Positions 38,467 through 47,178 of a stretch of DNA of 64,000 bases are shown piece after piece. The notes below the pieces were generated by a model. That model worked only from the letters and a program-made list of their open reading frames with translations, was not told where the DNA came from and did not search any database. Source of the stretch: Thiohalomonas denitrificans (GTDB lineage Bacteria > Pseudomonadota > Gammaproteobacteria > Thiohalomonadales > Thiohalomonadaceae). The stretch lies in the NCBI RefSeq assembly GCF_900102855.1, contig NZ_FMWD01000007.1, forward strand, positions 45,178-109,177, in the 5' to 3' direction. Both the position numbers and the translations under genes were made by a program. The first letter of the stretch is position 1; every line of letters starts with the position of its first letter.

Positions 38467-39156
38467 ATGCCCACCGACGTTCAAGAGCTAATCCAGAATT
38501 TAATCCTGTCCGAGCATCGTTACGACCAACGGAAACCCGGGCAGGGACCGGAGAAGTCGGTTGTGACCATTTCCCGGAGTTATGGTGCTGGCGGTGAACA
38601 GATTGCCGAACGGTTATCCGCGGCTCTGGGTGTCGAGGTCTGGGATCGGGCAATTCTCGATGCTGTTGCTGAAAGTGCAAAGTCCTCGCCAGAGTTGATG
38701 GCGAAGCTCGATGATAGGGTAGAAACGGGCAAAGCTACCTGGATCTACAATTTTCTGACGGGTCAAAAAGCCTTTTTAGCCTCTTATCGCTACCACTTGG
38801 TGAAGGTGGTGCTGGCGCTGTCGCAACGTGGTGGGATTATTGTCGGACGCGGAAGTCACTTGATTCTGGCCAACAGGCGGGTATTTCGACTGCGAGTGGT
38901 TGGAAGCCCCGAACGCTCTGCCCGGCGGATATCGGTTCGCCAGGAGATGGATTTTAATGCATCGCTTGCAGAGGTTGTGCGGGTGAATAAAGAGAGGGAA
39001 CAGTTCCTCTGGAAAGCATTTGGGCATCATGTGAATGAACCGGAACGCTTCGACCTTATTGTCAACACCGATCATTTCGATGACCGCTGGGACGAGATTA
39101 CCGAGCTGGTCCTTAATGCTATCCACCTGGTTATGGATAAACGCAAGTATCGATAA
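38467..39156 (+). CDS. Cytidylate-kinase-like family protein
   Basis: 229 residues. The P-loop region is VTISRSYGAGGEQIAERL, and the later segments GGIIVGRGSHLIL and RLRVVGSPERSARRI match the cytidylate-kinase-like family often found as stand-alone genes or beside sensor proteins. The phosphate loop is of the form SxxGAGG rather than canonical GxxxxGKS. Substrate unknown. An atpC gene starts 8 bases after its stop, with a ribosome site overlapping the end, so the two are one operon. Confidence 0.85.
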   Translation: MPTDVQELIQNLILSEHRYDQRKPGQGPEKSVVTISRSYGAGGEQIAERLSAALGVEVWDRAILDAVAESAKSSPELMAKLDDRVETGKATWIYNFLTGQKAFLASYRYHLVKVVLALSQRGGIIVGRGSHLILANRRVFRLRVVGSPERSARRISVRQEMDFNASLAEVVRVNKEREQFLWKAFGHHVNEPERFDLIVNTDHFDDRWDEITELVLNAIHLVMDKRKYR

Positions 39157-39164
39157 GGACTAGC

Positions 39165-39608
39165 ATGAGCTCTCCCACCAACAGTGCTCCGACACTCGTT
39201 TTGCATATTGTTAGCGCCCATGAGCAGGTTTTCTCCGGTGAAGTCAGCATGGTATCGGTCGCATCGGTTCAAGGGGAGCTGGGGATCCTGCCACGCCATA
39301 CCCCATTGATGACGCTGTTGAATCCGGGCGAAGCACGTCTGAAGCTGCCCAATGGCGAATACGAATATATCTACGTGTCGGGTGGCATGATGGAAGTTCA
39401 GCCCCATGAGGTGACGATCCTCGCAGATACTGTCCTGCGCGGAGAGCAGATCGACAAGCAGGCTGCCTTGGAGGCCAAACGTCGGGCCGAAGAGGTTATT
39501 CGCACCAGTATCCTGTATACCGATCGTGACCACGCACGCGTTGAATTGATGAAAGCACTGGCTCAGCTACGAACGTTAAATGACAGTCAATGGAAGCGAA
39601 AACGTTAA
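39165..39608 (+). CDS. atpC: ATP synthase epsilon subunit (orphan copy)
   Basis: 147 residues, full length for F1 epsilon. Beta-sandwich domain: LHIVSAHEQVFSGEVSMVSV, ELGILPRHTPLMTLLNPGE, YVSGGMMEVQPHEVTILADT; then the C-terminal helical hairpin (DKQAALEAKRRAEEVI). In an atp operon atpC follows atpD; here no other atp gene is near, and it is paired with a cytidylate-kinase-like gene and closed by its own terminator. It may be a second copy that modulates F1 coupling, or the only copy displaced from the operon. Confidence 0.9.
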   Translation: MSSPTNSAPTLVLHIVSAHEQVFSGEVSMVSVASVQGELGILPRHTPLMTLLNPGEARLKLPNGEYEYIYVSGGMMEVQPHEVTILADTVLRGEQIDKQAALEAKRRAEEVIRTSILYTDRDHARVELMKALAQLRTLNDSQWKRKR

Positions 39609-39633
39609 AACGTTTGTCATCATCGAGGGTGTG

Positions 39634-39660
39634 CGCCGCTTTTCCAAGCGGCGTTTTTCT
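39634..39660 (+). terminator. Rho-independent terminator
   Basis: Stem CGCCGCTT (39634-39641) / AAGCGGCG (39646-39653), TTCC loop, then TTTTTCTTTATT. Confidence 0.93.
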
Positions 39661-39719
39661 TTATTTCCGAAATAAATCGACTGAATTGCAATCAGGGAAG
39701 GTTGTGACAACAAGAGAAA

Positions 39720-39747
39720 TTTACTAATTTGTCGATTTGTATATAAT
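39720..39747 (+). promoter_or_regulatory. Sigma-70 promoter
   Basis: TTTACT (39720-39725), 16-base spacer, TATAAT (39742-39747), in an AT-rich stretch 59 bases before the next start codon and after a terminator. Confidence 0.65.
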
Positions 39748-39805
39748 GCTTCCATTGAACCAGGTATCTGTTTTTCAGAAGAAGCGTTTTCGAGGAGAAT
39801 AGTAA

Positions 39806-40228
39806 GTGGCAAAACGTAAAAATATCGAAGCCCTGAGTGCCCAAGAGCTGTACGAATTGGCAAAACGGCGTGAGCAGGAGGAGCTTGAATCGGAGCGTGA
39901 AGAGGTGAAAGCTCAAATTGAGGTACTTCGCGTCCAGCGCCGTGAACTGATCGCTCAACACAAAAAAGCCGTCGGTGCCGTTGACAAGGAAATTCGTACA
40001 CTGAAACGCAGCATCGGAAGCGCGGTGCGTGGCAGCCGTTCATCAGGCAACATCTCTCAGGCGGTCCTGGATGTGCTCAGTCAGTCCGGCAAGGCGACGA
40101 CAAAAGAGATTCGCTCTTCGCTGGAGCAGTCGGGAATCGACACCTCAAACCTGGGCCAGTGCCTCGCCTACCTGAAGCGCAATGGACGCATCGCTGCTCC
40201 GGAACGGGCGACCTATACTCTCGCATAA
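39806..40228 (+). CDS. Coiled-coil protein with C-terminal winged-helix-like domain, unknown
   Basis: 140 residues from a GTG with a GAGGAGA site 7 bases upstream. Residues about 5-72 form a charged coiled coil (AKRREQEELESEREEVKAQI). A short Gly/Ser/Arg linker follows, then about 60 residues (SQAVLDVLSQSGKATTKEIR ... CLAYLKRNGRI) that read as a winged helix-turn-helix. Architecture resembles H-NS-style proteins (oligomerising coil plus DNA-binding end), but I recognise no named family. Strong promoter and own transcript. A nucleoid or regulatory role is inferred only from the layout. Confidence 0.75.
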   Translation: MAKRKNIEALSAQELYELAKRREQEELESEREEVKAQIEVLRVQRRELIAQHKKAVGAVDKEIRTLKRSIGSAVRGSRSSGNISQAVLDVLSQSGKATTKEIRSSLEQSGIDTSNLGQCLAYLKRNGRIAAPERATYTLA

Positions 40229-40235
40229 GCTTTCC

Positions 40236-40302
40236 ATCCACGCAGAGGCGCGCACGAGCCCTTATCCTGGGGAATTCGGCGTCTCTGCGGTTAATCTGTT
40301 TT
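40236..40302. repeat. CGCAGAGGCG/GTCTCTGCGG inverted repeat
   Basis: CCACGCAGAGGCG (left) and GGCGTCTCTGCGGTTAATC (right) lie between the winged-helix gene and tatD. This is a diverged relative of the CCACGGGG / CCCCGTGG intergenic family. Confidence 0.5.
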
Positions 40303-40342
40303 TCGGGTGTGGTCCCGGTTTGATTTTGTATACTCTCTCGGT

Positions 40343-41110
40343 ATGCGACTGATCGACACCCACTGCCACATCGATGTTGATGATTTTTCAGAAGACCGTG
40401 ATCGCGTCATAGCGGAATCGCGACGGCAGAACGTCGGTGGAATCGTTGTCCCGGGGATTACTGCTGAAAGCTTTGATCGCCTGGATGGGATCTGCAAAGA
40501 GCCGTTGTTGTTTCCAGCTTTCGGATTGCATCCGGTTTTCATGAACCGGCACGCTCCGCATGATCTGGAGGAGGTGGAGCGCCGGGTGGCGGAATCGGCA
40601 CCGGTGGCAATCGGTGAGATCGGTCTTGATTACTTCATCGATTCACCTGACGTAGCCGGACAGAAGAGGCTCCTGGAAGCCCAATTGGTGATAGCCCGCG
40701 AGACGGGCCTGCCGGTCTTGTTGCATATCCGCAAGGCTCACGACCATGTCCTTGCCATGTTGCGACGCATGCGGTTTTCCAACGGCGGCATTGCTCACGC
40801 CTTCAATGGGAGCCGTCAGCAGGCGGAGCAATTTATAGGGCTGGGATTCAAGCTGGGATTCGGGGGCGTGGCGACTTACGAGCGCTCGCGAAACATACGC
40901 CGCCTGGCGGTGGAATTGCCGCTTGATGCTATCGTGCTTGAGACTGATGCACCTGATCTGCCACCGGTGTCACACCGTGGAGAACGCAATAGTCCGGCCT
41001 ACCTTCCCGAGATCCTCATTGCACTATCGGAACTGCGGGGCGAAGCACCGGAAGTGATCGCCGGTAAAACGACCATGAACGCCGTCGAGTTGATGCCCGC
41101 GCTTGCTTGA
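40343..41110 (+). CDS. TatD-family metal-dependent DNase/hydrolase
   Basis: 255 residues with the TatD barrel metal ligands: DTHCHID at the N-terminus, EIGLDY (Glu), HIRKAHD, AHAFNGS and ETDAPDLPP. Closest in size and motifs to YjjV/TatD proteins, which have 3'-5' nuclease activity. ATG 40343 is chosen because the domain starts there. The stop overlaps a possible start of the next gene (TGATG). Confidence 0.92.
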   Translation: MRLIDTHCHIDVDDFSEDRDRVIAESRRQNVGGIVVPGITAESFDRLDGICKEPLLFPAFGLHPVFMNRHAPHDLEEVERRVAESAPVAIGEIGLDYFIDSPDVAGQKRLLEAQLVIARETGLPVLLHIRKAHDHVLAMLRRMRFSNGGIAHAFNGSRQQAEQFIGLGFKLGFGGVATYERSRNIRRLAVELPLDAIVLETDAPDLPPVSHRGERNSPAYLPEILIALSELRGEAPEVIAGKTTMNAVELMPALA

Positions 41111-41172
41111 TGGTACGGCTAAAGGTGTGCATTCTTTCGCACCTGCAATCCAAAACCTACAGATACGTTTCC

Positions 41173-41889
41173 ATGGATCCCTTGTTTCAACGTACGGCCA
41201 TTATTCTCGGCGAAGCCGGCATTCTTCGATTGCGACGTGCCCACATACTGGTTGCCGGACTGGGTGGCGTGGGCTCGTATGCAGTCGAGGCCCTGGCACG
41301 GGCCGGTATTGGGCGGCTGACCCTGATTGACCACGATATTGTTGCCGGCTCCAATCTGAATCGGCAGCTGCCTGCACTTTGTTCGACTGTGGGACGGCTG
41401 AAAACGGACGTCATGGCTGAGCGAGTTGCAGATATCAATCCCCATTGTGATGTGCAGTTGATTAAACGTTTCATTCGCAGTGATGACGTTGATGAACTGC
41501 TTGTCGGGTCTTATGATTTTGTGATCGATGCTATTGATAGTCTGAACTGTAAAGTTTCACTGTTGATGGCTGCCCACGAACGTCGAATTCCGGTGATTTC
41601 CAGTATGGGGGCAGGAGGAAAACTTGACCCGAGCCGCATTGTGGTGGGAGACGTGATGGATACCGATAACTGTCCGCTCGCGCGCGTCATTCGCAAACGC
41701 CTGAGGCGTCGAGGAGCGGGAAGGGGCATCGGCGCGGTCTGGTCCAACGAGCCTTCGTGCGCGCCGTTGCCCCCCGAACCCACCGAATCCGGACGGGACA
41801 GGGCGGTAAACGGCACCATCAGCTATCTCCCGGCTCTGTTCGGACTGACCTTGGCCGGCACCGTGATTCAGCGACTCGTCAAGAGTTGA
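41173..41889 (+). CDS. tcdA: tRNA threonylcarbamoyladenosine dehydratase
   Basis: 238 residues from ATG 41173 (an ATG at 41110 overlapping the tatD stop is also possible). ThiF/MoeB-type fold: DPLFQRTAIILGEAGI, the nucleotide-binding LVAGLGGVGSYAVEALARAGIG, DHDIVAGSNLNRQ, and the TcdA-specific SNEPSCAP segment. It makes the cyclic form of t6A37 in tRNA with ATP. It is co-directional with tatD. Confidence 0.9.
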   Translation: MDPLFQRTAIILGEAGILRLRRAHILVAGLGGVGSYAVEALARAGIGRLTLIDHDIVAGSNLNRQLPALCSTVGRLKTDVMAERVADINPHCDVQLIKRFIRSDDVDELLVGSYDFVIDAIDSLNCKVSLLMAAHERRIPVISSMGAGGKLDPSRIVVGDVMDTDNCPLARVIRKRLRRRGAGRGIGAVWSNEPSCAPLPPEPTESGRDRAVNGTISYLPALFGLTLAGTVIQRLVKS

Positions 41890-41923
41890 TGCGCTCGACT
41901 CGGCGTTGTCGCTCGTTCTTGCC

Positions 41924-43192
41924 ATGTTGAAGCACAGCCGCTCCACCTGGTCATGGGCTCTCTATGATTGGGCCAACTCGGCTTTCGCCACCACGGTGAT
42001 GGCGGGTTTCTTTCCGGTGTTCTTCAAGCAGTACTGGGCCGTCGACCTGCCGGACGAGCAGAGTACCTTCTGGCTCGGCCTGGCCAACTCCCTGTCCAGT
42101 CTGCTCATCGTTGCTCTGGCCCCGCTCTTGGGTGCCGTCGCCGATTGCTGGGGCGCCCGCAAAAAGTTTTTGCTGACGTTTACCACGTTTGGCGTGCTGA
42201 TGACGGCGCTGATGCCCTGGGTGGGACAGGGTGAGTGGCTGTTGGCGGCGCTGCTCTATTTTCTGGCGACAGTGGGCTTTTCCGGGAGCCTCGGCTTTTA
42301 CGATTCTCTGATCGTCTTCATCACCAGGCCGGAGGGCTACGACCGGGTCTCGGCCTTCGGATTTTCCCTCGGTTATCTCGGCGGTGGATTGCTGTTTGCA
42401 TTCAATGTGTGGATGACCGTTCAGCCGGAGTTCTTCGGTTTGGCCGATGCATCCGAGGCGGTTCGGCTCTCGTTCATTACCGTGGCGTTGTGGTGGGCCC
42501 TGTTTACGTTACCGCTTTCGCTATTCGTCAAAGAGCGGCCCGGTCGGCACGTAAGCGCCCTGAAGGCTGCCCGGGGCGGCTGGCGGCAGTTGCGTGAGAC
42601 CTTCCGTCATTTACGGGCGCTTCGTATGACGTTTTACTTTCTGCTCGCCTACTGGCTCTATATCGATGCCGTGGACACCATAGTCCGTATGGCTGTGGAC
42701 TATGGTCTGGCACTGGGATTGGCGCATGAAAGCCTGCTGATGGCGTTGCTTATTACTCAGTTTGTCGGTGTGCCGGCCGCGTTGATTTTTGGCCGAATCG
42801 GAGAGCGCATCGGGCCGAAAAATGGAATCTATATCGCCCTGGCCGTCTACACCGGCGTGGTGTTTTGGGCGATGTTCATGGAGACCGCAGGCGATTTCTA
42901 CGCCATGGCCGTGACCATCGGACTGGTCCAGGGGGGCCTGCAGTCGCTGAGTCGTTCGCTTTATGCGCGGCTGATTCCTCCGGATAAATCGGGTGAGTTC
43001 TTCGGTTTCTTCAATATGATGTCGAAGTTCGCGGCTGTGTTCGGCCCGGTAATGGTGGGCGTTACCGGCGTACTCACCGGCAGCAACCGGGCCTCGCTCG
43101 TGGTTCTGCTGGTACTGTTCGGCGCGGGTGCCTGGTTCCTGTCCCGGGTCGATGTGGAGGCTGGTCGTCGGGCGATTTCGGGACACACCTAG
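41924..43192 (+). CDS. MFS transporter of the UMF1/Atg22 type
   Basis: 422 residues, 12 membrane spans. The family start WALYDWANSAFATTVMAGFFPVFF is intact, as are the cytosolic loop GAVADCWGARKKFLL and the second-half motif GRIGERIGPKNGIYIAL. Its substrate is unknown; yeast Atg22 exports amino acids from vacuoles. An upstream TTG (41906) is less likely than the ATG. Confidence 0.9.
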   Translation: MLKHSRSTWSWALYDWANSAFATTVMAGFFPVFFKQYWAVDLPDEQSTFWLGLANSLSSLLIVALAPLLGAVADCWGARKKFLLTFTTFGVLMTALMPWVGQGEWLLAALLYFLATVGFSGSLGFYDSLIVFITRPEGYDRVSAFGFSLGYLGGGLLFAFNVWMTVQPEFFGLADASEAVRLSFITVALWWALFTLPLSLFVKERPGRHVSALKAARGGWRQLRETFRHLRALRMTFYFLLAYWLYIDAVDTIVRMAVDYGLALGLAHESLLMALLITQFVGVPAALIFGRIGERIGPKNGIYIALAVYTGVVFWAMFMETAGDFYAMAVTIGLVQGGLQSLSRSLYARLIPPDKSGEFFGFFNMMSKFAAVFGPVMVGVTGVLTGSNRASLVVLLVLFGAGAWFLSRVDVEAGRRAISGHT

Positions 43193-43279
43193 CGATCCAT
43201 TCGCGAAATAGTGCAAGAGGAGAAGGTTAGCTTTCGCCCCGGCTCACTCCTTCTTCGGGGAGAGGACGCAAACCGGATC

Positions 43280-43312
43280 GGAAGGGAGGGCGCCGGCTTG
43301 CGGCGCCCGCCT
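43280..43312. terminator. GC-rich hairpin at a convergent gap
   Basis: GGGCGCC / GGCGCCC with a 7-base loop (43288-43308) between the convergent transporter and PEP-CTERM genes. There is no T-tract, so termination activity is uncertain. Confidence 0.4.
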
Positions 43313-43316
43313 CGGC

Positions 43317-43925
43317 TTAGCTGCGGGAGCGAATCCGCCGGGTCATGCCGAGCCCGACCAGGCCGCCGATCATGAGCGCCAGAGGACCCGGCTCCGGCAC
43401 CGTGACCCCACCATCGCCCCTGACATAGGCGCTGATGTGAGAGACATCCCGGGTATTTCCCACTCCGAAGGGATCGTCTTCGAACGGACTGGACCAGGTA
43501 CCTCCGGTGGCGCTCTCTGCCAGAAGGTAGCCGACCAAAGTCGTATTGGCGCCGTCCTTGAACACCATCATGATATCGTCCCAGTCGTTCCAGGCCGTCC
43601 CGTCGATGGCCCAGCTGCCGGATTGAGCATCACCGGTTATGGTGAAACCGATATCATGGGCAGTGTCGTAGCTGATGCCGTCATTAATATCCGCCTTGTC
43701 TGCGTATTCCCAATCGGTGAAACCGAAAAACGCCTCCTGGTTGACGGTGATTGGATCGGTATTCAGGAAATCCTGGTTGGCGGTATCGCTGTATTCGCAA
43801 GCTGCTGTGTTGGTTACATTCCCTTCGATGGACGCCGGACAACTAATTGTCGCGGCATTCGCCCCGGAGAGCATGAAGCCTCCGGCGATGAGTGTTGTAC
43901 CCAACAGGGCACGTTTTGCAATCAT
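43317..43925 (-). CDS. PEP-CTERM sorting-domain protein
   Basis: 202 residues: signal peptide ending ANA-A, a secreted beta-rich body with four predicted segments and few Cys, and a C-terminal sorting tail VPEPGPLALMIGGLVGLGMTRRIR (Pro-Glu-Pro, membrane helix, Arg cluster) at about residues 176-199. Such proteins are cut and attached by an exosortase (EpsH/XrtA type), usually in exopolysaccharide-producing bacteria. GGGAG precedes ATG 43925. No exosortase gene lies in this window. Confidence 0.93.
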   Translation of the reverse strand: MIAKRALLGTTLIAGGFMLSGANAATISCPASIEGNVTNTAACEYSDTANQDFLNTDPITVNQEAFFGFTDWEYADKADINDGISYDTAHDIGFTITGDAQSGSWAIDGTAWNDWDDIMMVFKDGANTTLVGYLLAESATGGTWSSPFEDDPFGVGNTRDVSHISAYVRGDGGVTVPEPGPLALMIGGLVGLGMTRRIRSRS

Positions 43926-44198
43926 TGGTTTTCTCCCTTTGTGGTCTTGGCGATAGATGCCTTTCCAGAGCCGTGTCATCCCTGTGCTACGGCTCTAACT
44001 GTAATCTAGGCCATGCAGCTACTGAAGGAGATGGGGTATTCGCCCCGCTTTCGGGCGGCAAACTCTGTAGAACCGGGTATTTTTACGGGTAGGTAAACCA
44101 TTCCACGGCAGGAGTGTCATGGAATGGCCTTTTTGGTATGTACGAGGGCTATATGGCCTTCGCACCGGGTGGTCAACAGGAGTCGATAAGGAGACGAC
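43926..44198. promoter_or_regulatory. Divergent region with three inverted repeats
   Basis: AGAGCCGT (43967-43974) / ACGGCTCT (43989-43996) is an operator-like repeat close to the PEP-CTERM gene. CGCCCCGC-TTTC-GGGCGGC lies near 44041-44059. CCATTCCA (44098-44105) / TGGAATGG (44120-44127) is followed by CCTTTTTGG. The CCGGGTA-TTTT-TACGGG block between them is also near-palindromic. I could not match these to a known riboswitch or RpoN site. Confidence 0.4.
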
Positions 44199-44225
44199 AT
44201 TGTTGCACAACAACGAATCTGGCGT

Positions 44226-46826
44226 TTGCAGAAGTCTAACCAGGGCGTCGTGTTGACCCGGCTGGCGCGGATCCTGGGAAGACTCCTGCCCGCGTTGGTG
44301 GTGGTCGCGGTGCTGCTTTACCTTTTGCTGCCGGTAGCCACCGGATGGCTGGCGCAGCATCTGCTAAAAAGCCACGGCATGGCACACCCCCATGTGAAGG
44401 TCACTCATGTCGGCCCGGATCGGTTGCGTGTCGAAAGCCTTCGATTCACCTGGAACCGGGTGCCGGTATCCCTCGGACCGCTGGAGGTGACCTACGGACT
44501 GGCCGGAGTGCTTGAGGGGCGGGTCGATAGCATTTATCTGGAGAAAGGAAACATTGCTGTTCCGGCGCGTAAAGGCGCTGCCGGGATCGGACAGTTTCCG
44601 AGCCGGTTGCCACGCCTTCCCCTCCTGCCCTTTCAGACCTTGACCATCGAAGCGCTGACTATCGAAGTGCCGGAGAAACCTGCGGCGACTGTGGCAGGAA
44701 ACTGGGTTTACAGCGCCGATCACCTGAATGGTCGGATGGTGGTCGCCGGCAGCGGTGCCGAAAGGGCAATCGTGACTACCGAATGGCAGGAGGAAATACT
44801 GGAGCTGAAGCTCTTTGCCCCCTCGGAATCTTCCAAGCCCCGGGTTCGACTGCGCCTGAGCAGGGCGGGCGTCGGGCTGAAGGCCGAGGCCGCACTGGAG
44901 GGCTCGGCAGCCTCTGTACGTAACGCCCTGGCCCCCTGGTGGAAGATGCCGGAACAGTGGCAGGGACGCGGCCGGACCCTGCTGGACGGGGTGGTTCACG
45001 AGAACGGCTTCGAAGGAGAGTACCGTCTCGATGCTTCCCTTCAGGGGCTGACCGCCTGGCAGGCGGACCTGGACGGGAACGTCCAATTCGATTCGGAACG
45101 TTTGGTCCTGACGGTTTCAGAGGGCGGTCGGGTGGACGGCCGCGGGCCGGGATCGCAACGGCTCGGCATTGCCTTCCGTGACTCCTTTCGGGCCGAGGGT
45201 CGGGTTCGCAACGTGGGCTCTCCCGTGTTTGCCGGCCGCGGTGAAATCGTCGTGACGGCGGACGCAATCACTGAGCGCCTGGACGCAACTGCCCGTCTTA
45301 CCGACCCGAGAGTGGATCTCGGCGAAGTCCCTGAAATCCGCACCCTGGTTCAGGCGACAGGGACCGCGCGCCGGGATGGCAAACCGCCGATCCGGCTGGC
45401 GGCTGGCGGGCCGCTGCATTGGACCCAGGATGCCCTGCAGTGGAGGGTGCGACCTGATGCGAACATCGCTATTTTCGAACCGTACGCGGGACCTTCGGAA
45501 TCGCCCCTTGAGCTCAGCCTTCTCAACGAGGCGGAGATCGCCTGGAAGCGGAAGGGAAAGTGGACGGTGAGTCCTGCGCGCTGGAGGGTGGATGCTCCTG
45601 ACTGGGGGATGGAAACTGCACAGACCGCGGTGGAAGGGGCGTCCCTGGAGGTGCAGGAACTGAGCGGAGCGGGCGAGCACTGGGAGGCAGCGGGCACATT
45701 TTCCGCTCGGTCGCTGCAGGGGAGGGTCGGTGCGGGTGAATTGCCCCCGTTGTCGGCCGAAGGCCGTTTTACGGCCGGCCCCGAACAGGTCGTTATCTCC
45801 GCGGCTGCGACGGGTCCTGTTCTGTCGGCCACGATTTCGGTCACGCATCACCTCGAAGCACAGACCGGTGCGGCCCGCTGGCAGCTCGAACCGGTACTCC
45901 TGAGGCCGGAGGGGCACTCCCTTGCAAGCTTTTACCAGCCGTGGCCGTATCCCTTTGATGTCGGCAAGGGCACCATCCATGCGGGGGGACAATTCCAGTG
46001 GCAGACTGGGGAGAGCGCGGGCTTATCGGGCGAATTCGATCTGAAGGGTGAAAAACTCGGCGGGTATTACAAAGAGCTGCTGTTCTCCGGGGCCGAACTC
46101 GACGCCTGGCTTGCGCTGGAGCCCGACGGCATACTCCAGACTCGTCAGCCTGCACCCCTGACCATCGAACGCATGACTGCCGGTTTTCCCGGACGCGGTT
46201 TCCAAACGCGGGCCGCGCTGCGCATCGGTCCAGGGTTGCCGCTGCAGCTGCGACTGGAAAACCCCTCTGTTGAACTGCTTGGAGGCCGGGTCCGGAGCGA
46301 CATCATTGAACTGGATCTGGCGCAGCCGGTAAACCGGTTCGCGGTCGAACTCGAGCAGATCGGCCTGGATCAACTATTGGACCTCGAACAGGCCCCGATA
46401 GAGGGTTTTGGACGGGTCAGTGGAGTGCTTCCCCTCCAGTTGAGTGAAAAAGGGCTCGCCATGCAGGGTGGCGAGGTGGCCGCCATCCAATCGGGGGTGA
46501 TTCGTTACCGTCCGGGGGAGGAGGGCCAGGCACTGGAAAAAAGCGGGCAGAAAATGCAGTTGGCTATTGCGGCATTGCGTGACTTTCACTACGAATCACT
46601 AAAGGCCAATGCCGATTACGCACCTGGCGGACAGCTGGAGCTCGAAATACGGCTGCTCGGTAACAATCCGGACCTCTTTCAGGGGAGGAGTGTTCAATTC
46701 AACATCAACCTCGAGGAGAATATACCCGACCTGCTGCGGAGCCTGCGGGCGGGCCAGGAGCTTGAGGGGCAGATCGATCAATGGGTACAGGACTTCTATC
46801 GCCGGCGACAAAATCCAAAGCAGTAG
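44226..46826 (+). CDS. ydbH: YdbH-like intermembrane phospholipid transport protein (AsmA-like)
   Basis: About 866 residues: one N-terminal membrane helix (LLPALVVVAVLLYLLLPVA), then a long beta-rich repeat-groove body and the C-terminal domain with FQGRSVQFNINLEENIPDLLRSL, which defines the YdbH/dicarboxylate-transport-like group. It is a bridge for phospholipids from inner to outer membrane, partly redundant with TamB and YhdP. The downstream ynbE and ydbL genes confirm identity. Start is uncertain: the only good ribosome site (AAGGAGA, 44188-44194) fits an in-frame ATT at 44199; TTG 44226 and GTG 44250 have poorer context. Confidence 0.9.
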   Translation: MQKSNQGVVLTRLARILGRLLPALVVVAVLLYLLLPVATGWLAQHLLKSHGMAHPHVKVTHVGPDRLRVESLRFTWNRVPVSLGPLEVTYGLAGVLEGRVDSIYLEKGNIAVPARKGAAGIGQFPSRLPRLPLLPFQTLTIEALTIEVPEKPAATVAGNWVYSADHLNGRMVVAGSGAERAIVTTEWQEEILELKLFAPSESSKPRVRLRLSRAGVGLKAEAALEGSAASVRNALAPWWKMPEQWQGRGRTLLDGVVHENGFEGEYRLDASLQGLTAWQADLDGNVQFDSERLVLTVSEGGRVDGRGPGSQRLGIAFRDSFRAEGRVRNVGSPVFAGRGEIVVTADAITERLDATARLTDPRVDLGEVPEIRTLVQATGTARRDGKPPIRLAAGGPLHWTQDALQWRVRPDANIAIFEPYAGPSESPLELSLLNEAEIAWKRKGKWTVSPARWRVDAPDWGMETAQTAVEGASLEVQELSGAGEHWEAAGTFSARSLQGRVGAGELPPLSAEGRFTAGPEQVVISAAATGPVLSATISVTHHLEAQTGAARWQLEPVLLRPEGHSLASFYQPWPYPFDVGKGTIHAGGQFQWQTGESAGLSGEFDLKGEKLGGYYKELLFSGAELDAWLALEPDGILQTRQPAPLTIERMTAGFPGRGFQTRAALRIGPGLPLQLRLENPSVELLGGRVRSDIIELDLAQPVNRFAVELEQIGLDQLLDLEQAPIEGFGRVSGVLPLQLSEKGLAMQGGEVAAIQSGVIRYRPGEEGQALEKSGQKMQLAIAALRDFHYESLKANADYAPGGQLELEIRLLGNNPDLFQGRSVQFNINLEENIPDLLRSLRAGQELEGQIDQWVQDFYRRRQNPKQ

Positions 46827-46882
46827 CGGAATCCGGCCATGGAAGGAGGTACGATGGATGTATGCGCACTCTGGAGGAAAAG

Positions 46883-47092
46883 ATGCGGATGCCAGTGAAT
46901 TCCCTCTGGCGGGGGCTGTGGGCTGTGAGCCTGCTGACAGTATCGGCTGTCGGCTGCACACCCACCGTGCAACTCGCCCCGCCGGAAGAACCCATTACCA
47001 TCAACCTTAATGTGAAGGTACAGCACGATATTCGCGTTAAGGTCGATGAAGAGCTGGATGAGGTGTTCAGCGAAGAGAGTCCACTGTTTTAA
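46883..47092 (+). CDS. ynbE: YnbE-family outer-membrane lipoprotein
   Basis: 69 residues. Signal with lipobox AVGC (Cys25), then PPEEPITINLNVKVQHDI, the hallmark of YnbE. YnbE multimerises by beta-strand stacking and docks on the C-terminal end of YdbH at the outer membrane. GGAGG (46873-46877) fixes ATG 46883 over an upstream in-frame ATG. Lies 56 bases after ydbH. Confidence 0.93.
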   Translation: MRMPVNSLWRGLWAVSLLTVSAVGCTPTVQLAPPEEPITINLNVKVQHDIRVKVDEELDEVFSEESPLF

Positions 47093-47178
47093 CCAAGACA
47101 CCGCTACGCCAAGCACTATCGGGGCGCTTTGATTCAGTGGCAGGCGCCTCGGCGGATAACAGGCCTGGGGATGAAAGA

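Noticed and set aside
44030..44127. Riboswitch in the ydbH/PEP-CTERM gap
   Set aside because: Hairpins are present but no c-di-GMP, TPP, cobalamin or other conserved core could be matched.
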